15,138 nt of DNA from Pseudomonadota bacterium (GTDB lineage Bacteria > Pseudomonadota > Alphaproteobacteria > Rhizobiales > Beijerinckiaceae). The notes under the pieces were generated by a model that worked only from the letters and a program-made list of their open reading frames with translations, searched no databases and was not told the DNA's origin. The position numbers were made by a program, and so were the translations under genes. The stretch covers positions 1 through 15,138 of the forward strand of contig JAEWKL010000558.1 of assembly GCA_023386115.1 (NCBI GenBank). Direction: 5' to 3'. Of this stretch, positions 14,699 to 15,138 are shown piece after piece. Every line of letters begins with the position of its first letter. Position 1 is the stretch's first letter.

Positions 14699-14726
14699 GC
14701 CGGGCCCAACGAGGCTCGAGCCCGGC
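14699..14726. repeat. 7-bp inverted repeat between the DUF3140 gene and the next gene
   Basis: GCCGGGC (14699-14705) and GCCCGGC (14720-14726) are exact complements with a 14-base spacer that includes the palindrome GCTCGAGC. On the minus strand the stem extends to 9 bp with one wobble and is followed by CCTTTTAT. That resembles a weak minus-strand terminator, yet no minus-strand gene precedes it here. On the plus strand it lies just before the start of the next gene and could affect its initiation. The rest of the 14485-14744 spacer shows nothing recognisable. Confidence 0.45.
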
Positions 14727-14744
14727 AGGGCGCGGGGGACCGGA

Positions 14745-15138
14745 ATGGCGGGAGCGGGTGTGCGGCAGGGCCGGGCATGGACTGGCCCTTGGACTGGCCC
14801 TTGGACTGGCTCTTGGATCGGCTCTTGGATCGGCGCGGGTGTCGTGCTGGCATGCCTCGCGCTCGCCGGGATGGCGGGCGCCCTCACCCCGGCCTTCGGG
14901 GGATTGTCGCGCAACCTCGAAGCGGTGCTCGACACCGCCCCCGACGGTCCACCGGCCCGCGTCACCCTCGGCCCCGGCGGGCGCGACGTGCGGCTGTGGG
15001 GCGACCTCAACGACGGCACCGCCGCGCGACTGCGCCGCCTGCTCGACGCGAATCCGGGCGTGACGCGGCTGCACCTCACCAGCGACGGCGGCTTCGTCGA
15101 CGAAGGCGTGGCGCTCGGCGCGCTCCTCGCCGCGCGGG
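14745..15138 (+). CDS. Membrane-anchored protein with ClpP/crotonase-like domain (COG3904-like), 3' end outside window
   Basis: An open frame of 131 codons starts at the ATG at 14745, with GGGGGA just upstream, and runs off the window. A basic N-terminus is followed by five Trp-Gly units (WTGP, WTGP, WTGS, WIGS, WIG). A hydrophobic segment (about residues 28-50) should act as a membrane anchor or signal sequence. The outer part contains VRLWGDLNDGTAARLRRLLDANPG and then LHLTSDGGFVDEGVALGALLAAR. That resembles the start of the ClpP/SppA/crotonase-type fold in predicted periplasmic COG3904-like proteins (xxSxGGxxxE). The part where a catalytic Ser would be expected lies beyond the window, so proteolytic activity cannot be judged. 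The family call is by pattern memory; the reading frame is well supported. Confidence 0.7.
   Translation, partial: MAGAGVRQGRAWTGPWTGPWTGSWIGSWIGAGVVLACLALAGMAGALTPAFGGLSRNLEAVLDTAPDGPPARVTLGPGGRDVRLWGDLNDGTAARLRRLLDANPGVTRLHLTSDGGFVDEGVALGALLAAR
14778..14837 (+). repeat. Five 12-bp in-frame tandem repeats encoding Trp-Gly units
   Basis: Units of 12 bases begin at 14778, 14790, 14802, 14814 and 14826. The first two are identical (TGGACTGGCCCT), the third and fourth differ by one to three bases, and the last matches in its first nine bases. They encode WTGP, WTGP, WTGS, WIGS and WIG directly before the hydrophobic segment. The unit length keeps the frame. Confidence 0.88.

Noticed and set aside
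14474..15079. Minus-strand open frames opposite the gene at 14745
   Set aside because: They show Ser-Lys and Pro-Ala-Arg low complexity created by the 12-bp repeat; the plus frame gives a membrane anchor and a recognisable domain instead.

Overview
The window is GC-rich chromosomal DNA (for example 47 of 60 bases are G or C at 9241-9300). It looks like an alphaproteobacterium of the order Hyphomicrobiales, and Methylobacterium or a close relative is the best guess. The basis is the gene order rpsB-tsf-pyrH-frr-uppS-cdsA-dxr-rseP-bamA, an S2 protein with a long C-terminal extension of the kind I recall from this order, and a DUF3140 gene. The genus is inferred, not proven.

Left and centre (about 42-11250, all on the minus strand): a conserved housekeeping cluster, read right to left. 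rpsB and tsf (ribosomal protein S2 and elongation factor Ts) form the first unit and end at a strong intrinsic terminator at 8854-8881. pyrH (UMP kinase), frr (ribosome recycling), uppS (undecaprenyl-PP synthase), cdsA (CDP-diacylglycerol synthase), dxr (MEP pathway) and rseP (intramembrane protease) follow and end at a second terminator at 2881-2912. uppS/cdsA and cdsA/dxr overlap at stop and start codons. bamA (outer-membrane protein assembly) follows, apparently from its own promoter. The cluster links translation, pyrimidine nucleotide supply, isoprenoid and lipid-carrier synthesis, phospholipid synthesis and envelope quality control.

Centre-right (about 11250-12760): an AT-rich stretch without recognisable genes (33-37% G+C in sampled 60-base blocks), then a plus-strand FkbM-family methyltransferase gene of about 50% G+C. 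The composition break suggests horizontal acquisition. No integrase, IS or att site is visible.

Right end (about 12760-15138): a non-coding spacer with a 16-bp tandem duplication; a minus-strand crotonase-family gene lacking both canonical hydratase glutamates; a plus-strand DUF3140 gene; and the 5' part of a plus-strand gene for a membrane-anchored, ClpP/crotonase-fold-like protein that runs off the window.

No tRNA, rRNA, CRISPR array, IS element or phage gene was recognised. I see no clear new multi-gene system. The best leads are the FkbM islet with its upstream inverted repeat, the noncanonical crotonase, the S2 C-terminal domain, and short in-frame tandem repeats in the N-termini of three separate genes.
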